Source of the DNA: Paenibacillus cellulosilyticus
Lineage (GTDB): Bacteria > Bacillota > Bacilli > Paenibacillales > Paenibacillaceae
Assembly (NCBI RefSeq): GCF_003182255.1
Contig: NZ_QGTQ01000005.1
Coordinates: 1 to 64,000, forward strand
Direction of reading: 5' to 3'
DNA length: 64,000 nt
Shown: positions 8,694 through 17,118 of the stretch, in pieces
Layout: the number at the start of each line of letters is the position of its first letter
Position numbering within the stretch: the first letter of the stretch is position 1
Notes under the pieces: generated by a model
What the model was told of the DNA's origin: nothing
Seen by the model: the letters and a program-made list of their open reading frames with translations, nothing else
The model's database searches: none
Program-made: the position numbers and the translations under genes

Positions 8694-8996
8694 ATGTATT
8701 ATCAGTTCTGCCAGCAGGTGAAAATCGTAGATATGAATGAAGAAATTCTTACGGAAGTATTATTCCAGCATGGGGAGTTCGAGACGGCGGCTTTATCGAT
8801 TGGCTCCTCTGTCCTGATTCAGCAGTTGGGATTAAAGGAGTTTGAAGTCGTCTATGATACCAGGGAGGGCCAGCTCGCTCGTTATAAAATCGTGGATATA
8901 GAGATCAATCTCGTGCAACAGCCTGCCGTCACTCGGGTTTATTTGGAACCGGTCAAGCTTATTGTCGGTCAACACGATATTGGGGAAATTGTCTGA
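8694..8996 (+). CDS. Hypothetical protein (100 aa)
   Basis: ATG 8694 with AAGGAGAGG upstream. The product is acidic and soluble, with alternating hydrophobic stretches (VLIQQLGLKEFEVVYD, LARYKIVDIEINLV) that suggest a small beta-rich fold. I recognise no family. A second small ORF begins inside its last codons. Confidence 0.6.
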   Translation: MYYQFCQQVKIVDMNEEILTEVLFQHGEFETAALSIGSSVLIQQLGLKEFEVVYDTREGQLARYKIVDIEINLVQQPAVTRVYLEPVKLIVGQHDIGEIV

Positions 8997-9102
8997 CATC
9001 CATGACGAGCTGCCACTGGGGACGGCGCTAATCTTCGGCAAGCAAAGCGAAAGGGAGCGTAATGCCGCCATTGCAGCAGAGCATCTGTCCGATCAAAAAT
9101 AA
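8989..9102 (+). CDS. Small hypothetical protein (37 aa) overlapping the previous gene
   Basis: TTG 8989 overlaps the end of the 100-aa gene. The product LSDIHDELPLGTALIFGKQS... has a balanced, protein-like composition. The ribosome site (GGGG) is poor. Alternatively it is the C-terminus of the 100-aa protein after a one-base loss: GEIV followed directly by DIHDELPLG also reads naturally. Confidence 0.3.
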   Translation: MSDIHDELPLGTALIFGKQSERERNAAIAAEHLSDQK

Positions 9103-9235
9103 AACCGCCGCGAGGGGGCGGCAGTTTGTAGAAGTTGGGCGAGATAGTGGTCAAGCTCGAAGCTTGGGGTGAAGATATTCAGTGAGCGACCGATCGCTCG
9201 AACACGACGACCGGTCTGCAACGCCGCACCTTCCC

Positions 9236-10150
9236 TTATGTTATTTGGTCTTGAATACGCTGCATGAACTCTTCGGCCGCACTGTAGCCGTGCTGTTTCA
9301 GATACCAGTTGTTCGCCGCCGCCTCAATTAAGCCGGCGACATCACGCCCCGGTTGCAGTGGAATCTCGATATGAGGAATCTGCACACCCATATATTCGGT
9401 ATATCGGGGCTCTAGCTCCAGCTCATTGCTCAGCTCTCCTTCCCGCCAGGTTGTCAGCTCAATATCGAGCACGATGCGCGTCTCGTCCTGAAAAGCTCGA
9501 CGGCCGTATTGGCGCACGACGTTGATCAAGCCGACGCTTCGCAACGCGAGGAATTCGCGGGTCGTCACATTATGGGTACCGAGCAGCAGCGCCGGACCTA
9601 GCTTCTTCAGCACGACGATGTCGTCCGCGACGAATCGGTGACCTCTGCGGATGAGTGTATGCGCAGTTTCGCTTTTGCCGACGCCAGACTTGCCTCTCAG
9701 CAGCACGCCGATGCCGGATACGTTCACGCACACGCCGTGAATCGACTGCTCAGGCGCAAGCGCCTTCGTCAGGAACCCGTCTAGCTTGGCGATGAATTCG
9801 ACGGTCGTATCGGGCGTTCGCAGCAGGGGAATGCCCTCTTCGTCGCAGAATTTCTTCAGATAGGGGATTTCCTGCTGGTCTGCGGTCACAATGAAGCAGG
9901 GCGGATGGTACTTGACGATATTGCCGATATAAAGCAGCCGCTCCTCGACGCTGAGTCGAAGCAGATAGTTAATTTCTTTACGGCCTAGAACTTGGACGCG
10001 CTCCATCGGGAAGAAATCGAAGTACCCAACGAACTCCAGCCCTGGTCGATGCGCCCGAGAACGCGTAATGTCACGGTTGAGGCTGTTTGCAGCGGCAACC
10101 ACCTCCAGCTTAAAATGGTCCACGAGTTTCTGCACGGTGATGGTTTTCAA
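9236..10150 (-). CDS. hprK: HPr kinase/phosphorylase paralogue
   Basis: 304 aa, TTG start 10150 with AAAGGAGG upstream. The N-terminal domain keeps RPGLEFVGYFDFFPMERVQVLG. The C-terminal kinase domain has the catalytic IHGV histidine, the P-loop GKSGVGKSETA and the HRFVADD aspartate. HprK phosphorylates Ser-46 of HPr or Crh in response to glycolytic intermediates and so drives CcpA repression. It differs from the usual protein: the signature normally reading R-G-L-G-I-I-N is R-S-V-G-L-I-N, and no lgt or other usual partner gene is near. This looks like a second copy, with kinase and phosphorylase balance possibly changed. The symbol denotes the family. Confidence 0.85.
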   Translation of the reverse strand: MKTITVQKLVDHFKLEVVAAANSLNRDITRSRAHRPGLEFVGYFDFFPMERVQVLGRKEINYLLRLSVEERLLYIGNIVKYHPPCFIVTADQQEIPYLKKFCDEEGIPLLRTPDTTVEFIAKLDGFLTKALAPEQSIHGVCVNVSGIGVLLRGKSGVGKSETAHTLIRRGHRFVADDIVVLKKLGPALLLGTHNVTTREFLALRSVGLINVVRQYGRRAFQDETRIVLDIELTTWREGELSNELELEPRYTEYMGVQIPHIEIPLQPGRDVAGLIEAAANNWYLKQHGYSAAEEFMQRIQDQIT

Positions 10151-10292
10151 GCGGAAAGCCTCCTTTGGCTGGCATTATGCCGATTTCAGATTACTCCGAT
10201 GTATTCAACGGTGAAGTCCATTATTCCTGTACGTGGAGAGCTGCGTGCAGAAGAGAACTGCATGTTTTTAAGATAGATCCTGTACAAATAGA

Positions 10293-10329
10293 AGAGCCGG
10301 AAGACGCTGCAAGCAGCCTCTCCGGCTCT
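10293..10329 (-). terminator. Terminator after the TerB-like gene
   Basis: AGAGCCGGA...TCCGGCTCT (10293-10329), with an inner GCTGC/GCAGC pairing, lies just past the 3' end of the minus-strand gene. The T-run is broken (TTCTATTTG). Confidence 0.6.
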
Positions 10330-10360
10330 ATTCATTTGTCATATGCATGAAACGCCGAAG

Positions 10361-10762
10361 CTAAGGCATATTCAAAATCAGCTGTACGCCCTCGATCTTT
10401 AGCTTGTCCATACGGACGACCCAATCCTTAAACGCCTCGTACTTCTCATCGGAGATATCAAACATCCGCTTCATCTCCATAATGACATCCTTCTCGTCGT
10501 CGTTGTAATCGCCGTCGGCATAGCACAGCAGCAAGGTTTCCACCATGAAAATATGCTGTACACGCTCATCCTGCACGCAGGCGAGTATATCTGAAAGCGA
10601 ACGTGATGTCGCAACTGCCACAGGCAAATCCAGCTCAGCCGCGATCATGCGAAGTCCGCCCTTTTCCTTCAAGTTAACGTGTCCGTCGGCATTAACTACG
10701 ATATGCGCCAGTTCGAGGAAAGCCTTCTTGTACTCATTTTGTTGCAAAAAGTGTAAAAACAC
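10361..10762 (-). CDS. TerB-like domain protein
   Basis: 133 aa from GTG 10762, chosen because AAGGGAG lies at the right distance; an ATG at 10792 adds ten residues but has no ribosome site. The helical pattern with HIVVNADGHVNLKEKGGLRMI and later LLLCYADGDYNDDEKDVI is typical of TerB-like proteins, where paired acidic residues may bind metal. Such proteins are linked to tellurite resistance or stress, but small stand-alone copies have no settled role. No signal peptide, so probably cytoplasmic. Confidence 0.65.
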   Translation of the reverse strand: MFLHFLQQNEYKKAFLELAHIVVNADGHVNLKEKGGLRMIAAELDLPVAVATSRSLSDILACVQDERVQHIFMVETLLLCYADGDYNDDEKDVIMEMKRMFDISDEKYEAFKDWVVRMDKLKIEGVQLILNMP

Positions 10763-10971
10763 GCTGCCAGCTCCCTTATCTGTTATAGTCATCGATTGTT
10801 CTTAGTTTCGACACCCACCGCTGTTTTCCTATCGTTCCATACCCGGATATGTAAATTGACAATCAAAAGACTGCTGAATTGTACATAGGTTCAACACTGA
10901 AATTGTATAAATCGTGCATTTAGGTACAAATTGTTCACTTGTATCCAGCAGGCTGAGAGCTAGACTATAAT

Positions 10972-10985
10972 TGTAAGCGTTTTCT
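10972..10985 (+). promoter_or_regulatory. CcpA-binding cre site for the GH43 gene
   Basis: TGTAAGCGTTTTCT matches the cre consensus TGWAARCGYTWNCW at every position. It directly follows a TATAAT -10 box (10966-10971), so bound CcpA would block the start region. Repression of the GH43 gene by preferred sugars is the expected result. Confidence 0.85.
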
Positions 10986-11016
10986 ATTTCTAATTATACT
11001 GGAGGTGTATGATGAA

Positions 11017-12882
11017 ATGAAGAAAGGATTGATTGGCATCCTGCTCGCTGCTTTCTTCATATCGCTGTTTGGCTTGTCACCAGAGAGGACGAGCGCAGCA
11101 AGCATCAGCATTACGAACGGCACGGACTGGGTGGACACTGCAGGCAATCCGATCAACGCGAACAGCGGCAACATTTTGCAAATCGGCAGCACCTATTACT
11201 TGTACGGCGAGCATGCGGTTAGCGGCACGTTCGACAGCGTCAATGTTTATACCTCGACGGATTTGAAGAACTGGACGTTCAAGAATGCCATTCTGACGAA
11301 AAACTCGGCGACGGAGTTGAATAGCAGCAAAATCGAGCGTCCAAAGGTGATCTACAACGCAGCCACAGGCAAATATGTGTTATGGGCACACTATGAGAAT
11401 GGTACGGACTATGGCCTTGCACGCGTCGCGGTAGCGACGAGCAGCACGCCGGACGGCAACTTCACGTATCAAGGCAGCTTCCGTCCACTTGATTACGAGT
11501 CTCGCGATATGACCGTGTTCGTTGATACCGATGGCACGGGCTATCTCATTTCGGCTTCTAAGAAAAACGGTGGCGCGAACGATACGATGGCTGTGTTCCA
11601 AATGAATGCCAGCTATACGGGCGTTACGACGTTTGTCGGCTGGTTGTTTGAGAACTCGTACCGCGAAGCGCCTGCCGTCGTCAAGAAGGGCTCGCGCTAC
11701 TATCTGTTCACTTCGCAGGCATCGGGCTGGTATCCGAACCAAGGCGCTTACGCCACCGCTACCTCGATGACAGGCACGTGGTCGGCGCTGACCAACTTCG
11801 GTAATCCGTCTGCATTCGCTACACAAATTCATGATATCGCGACGATTACGGGCAGCAGTGCGACGACCTATATCTATATGGCCGACCGCTGGAATCCGCT
11901 TGATCTAAGCGATCATAAGCATATTTGGCTGCCGCTAACGCTCGATGATTCAAGCGGAACGGCGACACTGGAGTGGTACTCCGACTGGTCCATTGATGCC
12001 GCCACCGGGGTCGTTACAACCCCTTCACTGGTGAATCATGCCCAAGGCAAGACAGCAACAGCAAGCTCTGTCGCCTCTAGCTCCTCAGCCTCGAACGCGA
12101 ATGACGGCAACTACACGAACGCATGGGCTGCTTCGTCGAGCTCCTGGCCAGCATGGTGGCAGGTTGACCTTGGATCGGTGAAGACGATAACCGAGGTAGA
12201 CATTTCGTGGTTTATGTACAAGGGCTCGGAAGGCTATTATAAGTACAAAATCGAGATCAGCAACGACGGCTCTACCTACTCGACGCTGGATATGACGAGC
12301 AACACGCGTTACGGCTTCACGACCGATGCGGTACATTTCACCGCTCGTTACGTCCGCATCAACATGGTGTCGGCGGTGTTGTGGAACAATCCGAGCAACT
12401 GGTATACGCCAACGCTGCATGAAGTGAAGCTGCTAGGTCCTTCCACGCCGGAGGCGACGGGGTACAGCCAATTTGCATCGTATAACTATCCGACCTATTA
12501 TATCCGCCATTATAATTTTGCTGCGCGGATCGATCCTAGCGTCTCGCCAGTAGGGGATTCGCAATTCCGCGTCGTTACGGGACTTGCCAGCTCTTCCGGT
12601 GTGTCACTGGAATCGGTCAACTATCCCGGTTACTTCCTGAAGCGCAACTCAAGCAGCAAAATCGTGCTGGAGGCGTTCGCGAATACGACCGACTACAAGG
12701 CGGATGCGACGTTCCTGATCGCCTCAGGTTGGGCGGATAGCTCCAAAGTTTCATTGCAGTCGTACAGCCAGCCTGGCTACTACATTCGCCACTACAATTA
12801 CGTGCTGCAGCTTGATCAGATCACCTCGTCGAGCAGCACGACCGATAAGAGCGACGCTACGTTTACTAGAACGAGTTTCTAG
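11017..12882 (+). CDS. Secreted GH43 galactan 1,3-beta-galactosidase-like enzyme with CBM32 and AbfB domains
   Basis: 621 aa from ATG 11017, which follows GGAGG; an upstream GTG at 11005 overlaps that site. A signal peptide (MKKGLIGILLAAFFISLFG, ending near SAA) is followed by a GH43 fold with ILQIGSTYYLYGE, ERPKVIYN, SRDMTVF and SYREAPAVV, whose glutamate is the likely general acid. These motifs resemble the exo-beta-1,3-galactanase subfamily (GH43_24), in which the usual catalytic base Asp is absent. Next comes an F5/8-type (CBM32-like) domain, then a beta-trefoil AbfB-like domain with YYIRHYNFAARID. It probably trims arabinogalactan outside the cell. A perfect cre site lies upstream. Confidence 0.88.
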   Translation: MKKGLIGILLAAFFISLFGLSPERTSAASISITNGTDWVDTAGNPINANSGNILQIGSTYYLYGEHAVSGTFDSVNVYTSTDLKNWTFKNAILTKNSATELNSSKIERPKVIYNAATGKYVLWAHYENGTDYGLARVAVATSSTPDGNFTYQGSFRPLDYESRDMTVFVDTDGTGYLISASKKNGGANDTMAVFQMNASYTGVTTFVGWLFENSYREAPAVVKKGSRYYLFTSQASGWYPNQGAYATATSMTGTWSALTNFGNPSAFATQIHDIATITGSSATTYIYMADRWNPLDLSDHKHIWLPLTLDDSSGTATLEWYSDWSIDAATGVVTTPSLVNHAQGKTATASSVASSSSASNANDGNYTNAWAASSSSWPAWWQVDLGSVKTITEVDISWFMYKGSEGYYKYKIEISNDGSTYSTLDMTSNTRYGFTTDAVHFTARYVRINMVSAVLWNNPSNWYTPTLHEVKLLGPSTPEATGYSQFASYNYPTYYIRHYNFAARIDPSVSPVGDSQFRVVTGLASSSGVSLESVNYPGYFLKRNSSSKIVLEAFANTTDYKADATFLIASGWADSSKVSLQSYSQPGYYIRHYNYVLQLDQITSSSSTTDKSDATFTRTSF

Positions 12883-12903
12883 TCGGCTGATTGGTCGATA
12901 GAT

Positions 12904-12953
12904 ACAAAGGGACAGTCCCCTGCGCCAATGCAGCTAGGGGACTGTCCCTTTGT
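12904..12953. repeat. 18-bp perfect inverted repeat, probable bidirectional terminator
   Basis: ACAAAGGGACAGTCCCCT (12904-12921) and its exact complement AGGGGACTGTCCCTTTGT (12936-12953) enclose a 14-base loop. It lies just after the GH43 stop codon. The long perfect stem could be a terminator or a mobile palindromic element. The rest of the gap 12883-13196 shows no gene. Confidence 0.7.
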
Positions 12954-13196
12954 CACGAGATATTTCATACAAGAGGTCCCCTTTCTATTACATAATAGTA
13001 AATGTGAGAACAATTAAGGGGTATCACGTTTATAGGTAGACGAAACTAGCATAATCAAGTAAAATTTGGAATTAATCCGTGGTATTTTGACGCAAAATGA
13101 GAGGTTTTGGCGAGTAAACCGTCATATTCCGATGCCTGGCGGTGTTCCTGTTACTTGAGCTCCACCTGGCAATAGACCAAGGAAGAGGTGCTGTTC

Positions 13197-13526
13197 ATGC
13201 AAGAAATGCCCGTTCACTCGTTTGATCAAGCAGATGTTCAAAGCAACAAAGGGATGGCCATCGTCGCATACATTATATTCTTCATTCCGCTGCTCGCTGC
13301 ACCAAATTCAGCGTTCGCAAGATATCATGCAAACCAGGGTTTGACTCTATTCATTACCTGTGTTGCGCTTAACATCGTACTCGGCATTATTCCGATTATT
13401 GGTTGGCTGCTGCTTCCATTCGCTAACCTAGGATGCTTAGCGCTCGCAGTGATTGGTATCGCAAGTGCAGCACAGGGGGGCGCCAAGCCGCTTCCTGTCA
13501 TTGGCAAATATACGCTGATTAAGTAA
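13197..13526 (+). CDS. Small integral membrane protein (DUF4870-like)
   Basis: 109 aa from ATG 13197, eight bases after GGAAGAGG; an upstream GTG at 13188 overlaps that site. It has membrane segments around MAIVAYIIFFIPLL and a longer one around LFITCVALNIVLGIIPIIGWLLLPFA, joined by an FARYHANQGLTLF loop. The FHANQGL-type motif and layout fit the DUF4870/Tic20-like family of small bacterial membrane proteins of unknown role. Single gene, followed by a strong hairpin. Confidence 0.6.
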   Translation: MQEMPVHSFDQADVQSNKGMAIVAYIIFFIPLLAAPNSAFARYHANQGLTLFITCVALNIVLGIIPIIGWLLLPFANLGCLALAVIGIASAAQGGAKPLPVIGKYTLIK

Positions 13527-13562
13527 AATGTAAGTGCCGAGAGACCGCGTCGACACGGATAA

Positions 13563-13608
13563 GAGGGGCTATGACAGGCTGAGAACGAACGGCCTGTCAT
13601 AGCCCCTC
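13563..13608. terminator. 17-bp perfect hairpin, probable bidirectional terminator
   Basis: GAGGGGCTATGACAGGC (13563-13579) pairs exactly with GCCTGTCATAGCCCCTC (13592-13608). It lies between a plus-strand and a minus-strand gene that converge, so it may serve both, though the T-run is short. Confidence 0.65.
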
Positions 13609-13722
13609 CTTGGCGTTGATTATTACAGATGGTTCTATCTCATTGTCTTATCGACGGGAGACGGACGGTTAGACTTGAGGGAAAGGCGACCTTGCTAATC
13701 CCAACAAAATTCGGTAAGTTTG

Positions 13723-14688
13723 TTAAACTGACTTATGAGCATCTGCATCTGCACGCCCTATGTCTAGCCCCACTTCCTGGGCTCTTGTTCTACCCAACCG
13801 ATTGGCTCCAACAACCCCGGCAATAATGAGCACCGAGCCGATCAAATGATAGACGGTCACTTCTTCTCCAAGGAAGATTGCTCCCGCCGCTATTGAGACG
13901 ATAGTCGAGAGATTAGTAAACGCGCTCATTCTTGATGCTTCCATCTTCGATAGGATGTAGTTGGACGTTAATGCTGTGACCAGCGATGATACTACCCCTA
14001 AGAAGAGAATGGATAGGAGAAAGGTGCCGCTTGTCAGCGGTGCAAAATAACGGTGGAGCGTACCTGCAGCCGCATGGTCAGTGAGTGTGACTGCTTGAAA
14101 AAAGACGAACCCGACTCCGAGCATCAAATAGGTGATTTCCGCCGGTCGGAATTGCTTCGATAGCGTACGAGCCAGCACGGTGTACCCGGCAAAAGCGACA
14201 CACGTCAGCAGCAATAAGGAGATCCCCATCAGGTTCGATAGATCGATGCTGCTGCCTTTCATGATGAATATAAACACAACGCCGAACACCGATAGAAAGA
14301 TCGACAGCTTCTGTAATAGGGTGGTCGTTTCCTTGAGAAACAAGGAGGCGATGATCATAGTTACGACCGGGGTGAACGCGTACAGAATGCCGCCTTCCGC
14401 CGAGCTGGCGTGCTTCAACCCGAACGCTTGCAGCGTAAAGAAACCAAGTGGATACATCGTTGCCAGCAGCAGCACTTTGCCAAGCGGCTTGCCGTGGTAC
14501 GACAGCTTCACCCAGCCGAATGCGACGGGCACGGTCATGACGAGGAACGAAGCCGCGAAGCGGAAGGCCAACGTGTCCAGTGGGCTGGCGTAATCGAGTA
14601 CTAGTTTGGCGAATAAAAAGGACAGCCCAATAATGACTGCGTTAAGCACGGCTAACAGGTAGGGAAGCCGCATATCTTTATGACTCAT
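13723..14688 (-). CDS. EamA/DMT-family transporter
   Basis: 321 aa, ATG 14688. About ten hydrophobic segments in two related halves, with the EamA pattern (LPYLLAVLNAVIIGLSFLFAK; second half near PAEITYLMLGVGFVFF and LGEEVTVYHLIGSVLIIAGVV). The family exports or imports small metabolites such as amino acids across the cell membrane. It is transcribed away from a MocR regulator, with a palindrome in the shared promoter. MocR regulators often control an adjacent transporter, so an amino-acid or vitamin B6-related substrate is a reasonable guess. The last ~15 residues after the final helix are polar. Confidence 0.88.
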   Translation of the reverse strand: MSHKDMRLPYLLAVLNAVIIGLSFLFAKLVLDYASPLDTLAFRFAASFLVMTVPVAFGWVKLSYHGKPLGKVLLLATMYPLGFFTLQAFGLKHASSAEGGILYAFTPVVTMIIASLFLKETTTLLQKLSIFLSVFGVVFIFIMKGSSIDLSNLMGISLLLLTCVAFAGYTVLARTLSKQFRPAEITYLMLGVGFVFFQAVTLTDHAAAGTLHRYFAPLTSGTFLLSILFLGVVSSLVTALTSNYILSKMEASRMSAFTNLSTIVSIAAGAIFLGEEVTVYHLIGSVLIIAGVVGANRLGRTRAQEVGLDIGRADADAHKSV

Positions 14689-14791
14689 GTTCCATCATCC
14701 TCTCCAACTAACGGCGGCGTGTTCGCGAACGTCTCACCTGTTGAATTGAAGATAAAATAATTCGGTACGTCGAACAATATCATTTTCCCCT

Positions 14792-14809
14792 AACTGTACT
14801 GGTACAGTT
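14792..14809. promoter_or_regulatory. Palindromic operator between the EamA and MocR genes
   Basis: AACTGTAC-TG-GTACAGTT is a perfect 8+2+8 palindrome 21 bases before the MocR start codon and in the divergent promoter region. It is the natural candidate for MocR binding. Confidence 0.65.
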
Positions 14810-14830
14810 GGGTCATAGGAGGAGGGCAGT

Positions 14831-16171
14831 ATGAAAAAATATAACTCGATCCTATCGGATATAGAGAACCGTATTCGGGAGGGGCGCTACACACCTGGTC
14901 AGAAGCTGCCCTCCGTCCGCATCGCTGCGGAACATTATGGCTGCAGCATTAGCACGGTCACGAAGGCTTACGCGGAATTGGAGAAGCATCACGTCATTTA
15001 TTCGGTTCCGCAAAGCGGCTTTTACGTCGTGGAGAAACCGGGCGATTGGCGTGATAAGCGGGATAGCAGGCTGATCGACTTCGCTACGGTGCTGCCGGAT
15101 TTGGACGCGTTTCCGTATTTGGATTTTCAGCACTGTCTGAACAAAGCGATTGATATTTACAAGTACGATCTGTTTACCTATGGAGAACCGCAAGGGCTGG
15201 AGTCGTTCCGGCATACGCTTGTTTCGCATCTGGCCAATGACCAAGTGTTCACCCGGGCGGAGCGGATCTTCATCACTTCGGGGGCACAGCAAGCACTCGA
15301 AATATTGGCGCGAATGCCTTTTCCCAGCGGAAGGACTGATATTCTCGTCGAACAGCCGGGCTATGACCGGTATTTGCGTTTCCTAGAGATGGAGGGTATT
15401 CCGGTACAGGGAATTGCTCGTACCACTGCGGGTATTGACCTGCAGGAGCTGGAGACGAGATTTAGGAGCGGCCGCATCAAAATGTTCTACACCATGCCGA
15501 GATACCACAATCCGCTGGGTACTTCGTACAGCCTCGAAGAGAGGAAAGCAATAGCTAAGCTGGCCATCAAATACGATGTGTACGTCATCGAGGACGACTA
15601 CATGGCTGACTTGGGTGCGGAGCACCAATTCGACCCGATCTACGCCTGCGATGGGAGCTCGCACGTCATTTATGTGAAGAGCTTCTCCAAGATCATCTTT
15701 CCGGGCTTAAGGTTGGGCGCGCTTGTGCTGCCTGAACGACTGCTCAAGACGTTCTATTCGTATAAAATCTACCCCGACACTTCGCTATTATCTCAGGCGG
15801 CGCTTGAGGTCTACATCAAGAACGGTATGTATGAGCGGCACAAGCACAGGATAAGCAGCCTATACGCACTGCGGATGCGGGCTTTGCGGGAGGCAGTGGG
15901 ACGATATCATGAGCCAGGGCTGATGGAGATACCCGATATCCGCGCTGGCATTTACACACACTTCAAACTGAAGGCCGCGGTTAATATCGAACGTCTCTTA
16001 AAGCGGTTAAGCGAGCGGGATGTGAATGTCTCGACAAGCAAAGGGTACTACCTGACGGATTATATAGAGCGGGAGAAGTTTCTGCGACTCAGCGTGTCTC
16101 AGGCCTCATCGGAACAAATTGACGAAGGGGTCAAGATCATCGTGGAGGAAGTAAGGCGCGGAAACTGGTGA
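14831..16171 (+). CDS. MocR-type transcription regulator (GntR HTH plus aminotransferase domain)
   Basis: 446 aa, ATG 14831 after GGAGGAGGG. Residues 1-75 form a winged GntR helix-turn-helix (GQKLPSVRIAAEHYGCSISTVTKAYAELE). The rest is a fold-type-I aminotransferase domain with the PLP-binding lysine in YVKSFSKIIFPGLRLG and the IEDDYMADLG loop. MocR proteins sense PLP and an amino compound and switch adjacent genes. It is divergent from the EamA transporter, which is its likely target along with itself. Confidence 0.93.
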   Translation: MKKYNSILSDIENRIREGRYTPGQKLPSVRIAAEHYGCSISTVTKAYAELEKHHVIYSVPQSGFYVVEKPGDWRDKRDSRLIDFATVLPDLDAFPYLDFQHCLNKAIDIYKYDLFTYGEPQGLESFRHTLVSHLANDQVFTRAERIFITSGAQQALEILARMPFPSGRTDILVEQPGYDRYLRFLEMEGIPVQGIARTTAGIDLQELETRFRSGRIKMFYTMPRYHNPLGTSYSLEERKAIAKLAIKYDVYVIEDDYMADLGAEHQFDPIYACDGSSHVIYVKSFSKIIFPGLRLGALVLPERLLKTFYSYKIYPDTSLLSQAALEVYIKNGMYERHKHRISSLYALRMRALREAVGRYHEPGLMEIPDIRAGIYTHFKLKAAVNIERLLKRLSERDVNVSTSKGYYLTDYIEREKFLRLSVSQASSEQIDEGVKIIVEEVRRGNW

Positions 16172-16274
16172 ACGTTGGTCGTATCAACAGCCCTTGAGAC
16201 GGGGGGTATAGCCGACCGGAACGGCGTGAGCTGGGTGCTGTCCTACTACCGAGGTTGATGCGAAAGTATCAAAT

Positions 16275-16316
16275 AAACATCGCCAGGGCTCGGGCCGCGT
16301 GGCGATGTTTTATTTT
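16275..16316. terminator. Bidirectional terminator between MocR and TetR genes
   Basis: AAACATCGCCA (16275-16285) pairs with TGGCGATGTTT (16300-16310), followed by ATTTT on the plus strand. The two flanking genes converge here. Confidence 0.8.
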
Positions 16317-16326
16317 ACAAACAAAC

Positions 16327-16929
16327 CTACTCCTTACTTGCCAAGCACATTCCTCTCAAATATGCGGTCAGACTGTCGATGTTCATGCGGACATGCCGAT
16401 TATCGCCCTCCAGCTTGCTAAGCATGATGCCGCCCTCCATGACGGATAAGGTGAAGGTCGCAAGTGCATCGACTTGAAGGTCGGATCGGAATTCGCCGGA
16501 CTGAATACCTTCGGAAATGATCGCCCTCAAAGCATGCAGCGTGTTATCCAATCCCCGACGAGCCTCCGCGCGTAAAACAGGATGCCCGTCATCGGACTCT
16601 GTTGCAAGGTTCAGAAGCGGGCAGCCACCGATAAAAGGAGGATCGTCCACGACATTCTCGTACACCCGCAGATAGACCAGCAGCTTGCCCATTGCGGTCG
16701 ACTCCTGCTCGAGCGCTTCCTTAATGGTACGACTCACAATGCTGCCTGCATATCGGTAAGCCTCAACGGCAATTTCATCCTTGTTCTCGAAATGGCGGTA
16801 GATGCCGCCCTTCTTGATCCCCGTTAACGCTGTAATGTCCGACAGGGACGAGCCCGCATAGCCCTGCTGGTTAAACAGTTCGGCCGATTTCGCAATAATG
16901 TTGTTGCGGGTATTTTCACCCTTCGTCAT
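16327..16929 (-). CDS. TetR/AcrR-family repressor
   Basis: 200 aa, ATG 16929 with a GGGGGGTGG ribosome site. The N-terminal HTH is standard (AELFNQQGYAGSSLSDITALTGIKKGGIYRHFENKDEI). The C-terminal ligand domain has GGCPLLNLATESDD, typical of the TetR subgroup that regulates efflux or oxidoreductase genes. The target is unclear: the divergent neighbour is a membrane protein at 17119, and a self-regulating role is likely. Confidence 0.9.
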   Translation of the reverse strand: MTKGENTRNNIIAKSAELFNQQGYAGSSLSDITALTGIKKGGIYRHFENKDEIAVEAYRYAGSIVSRTIKEALEQESTAMGKLLVYLRVYENVVDDPPFIGGCPLLNLATESDDGHPVLRAEARRGLDNTLHALRAIISEGIQSGEFRSDLQVDALATFTLSVMEGGIMLSKLEGDNRHVRMNIDSLTAYLRGMCLASKE

Positions 16930-17118
16930 GTCGTTCCACCCCCCTGGTGCACTTAAGAATAATTGCCTTTATTATACCAGACTACAATTGGCTGCCGGGA
17001 ACCGATCCGCTGCCGTACAACGTGTCTATGCCAAAACTTAATAATTCTCTGCATCTCGGTTTACCATTCGGGTTTACAATCAAGGGATTACGTTACCGAG
17101 TCGGAAAGTGGTGAAGCG

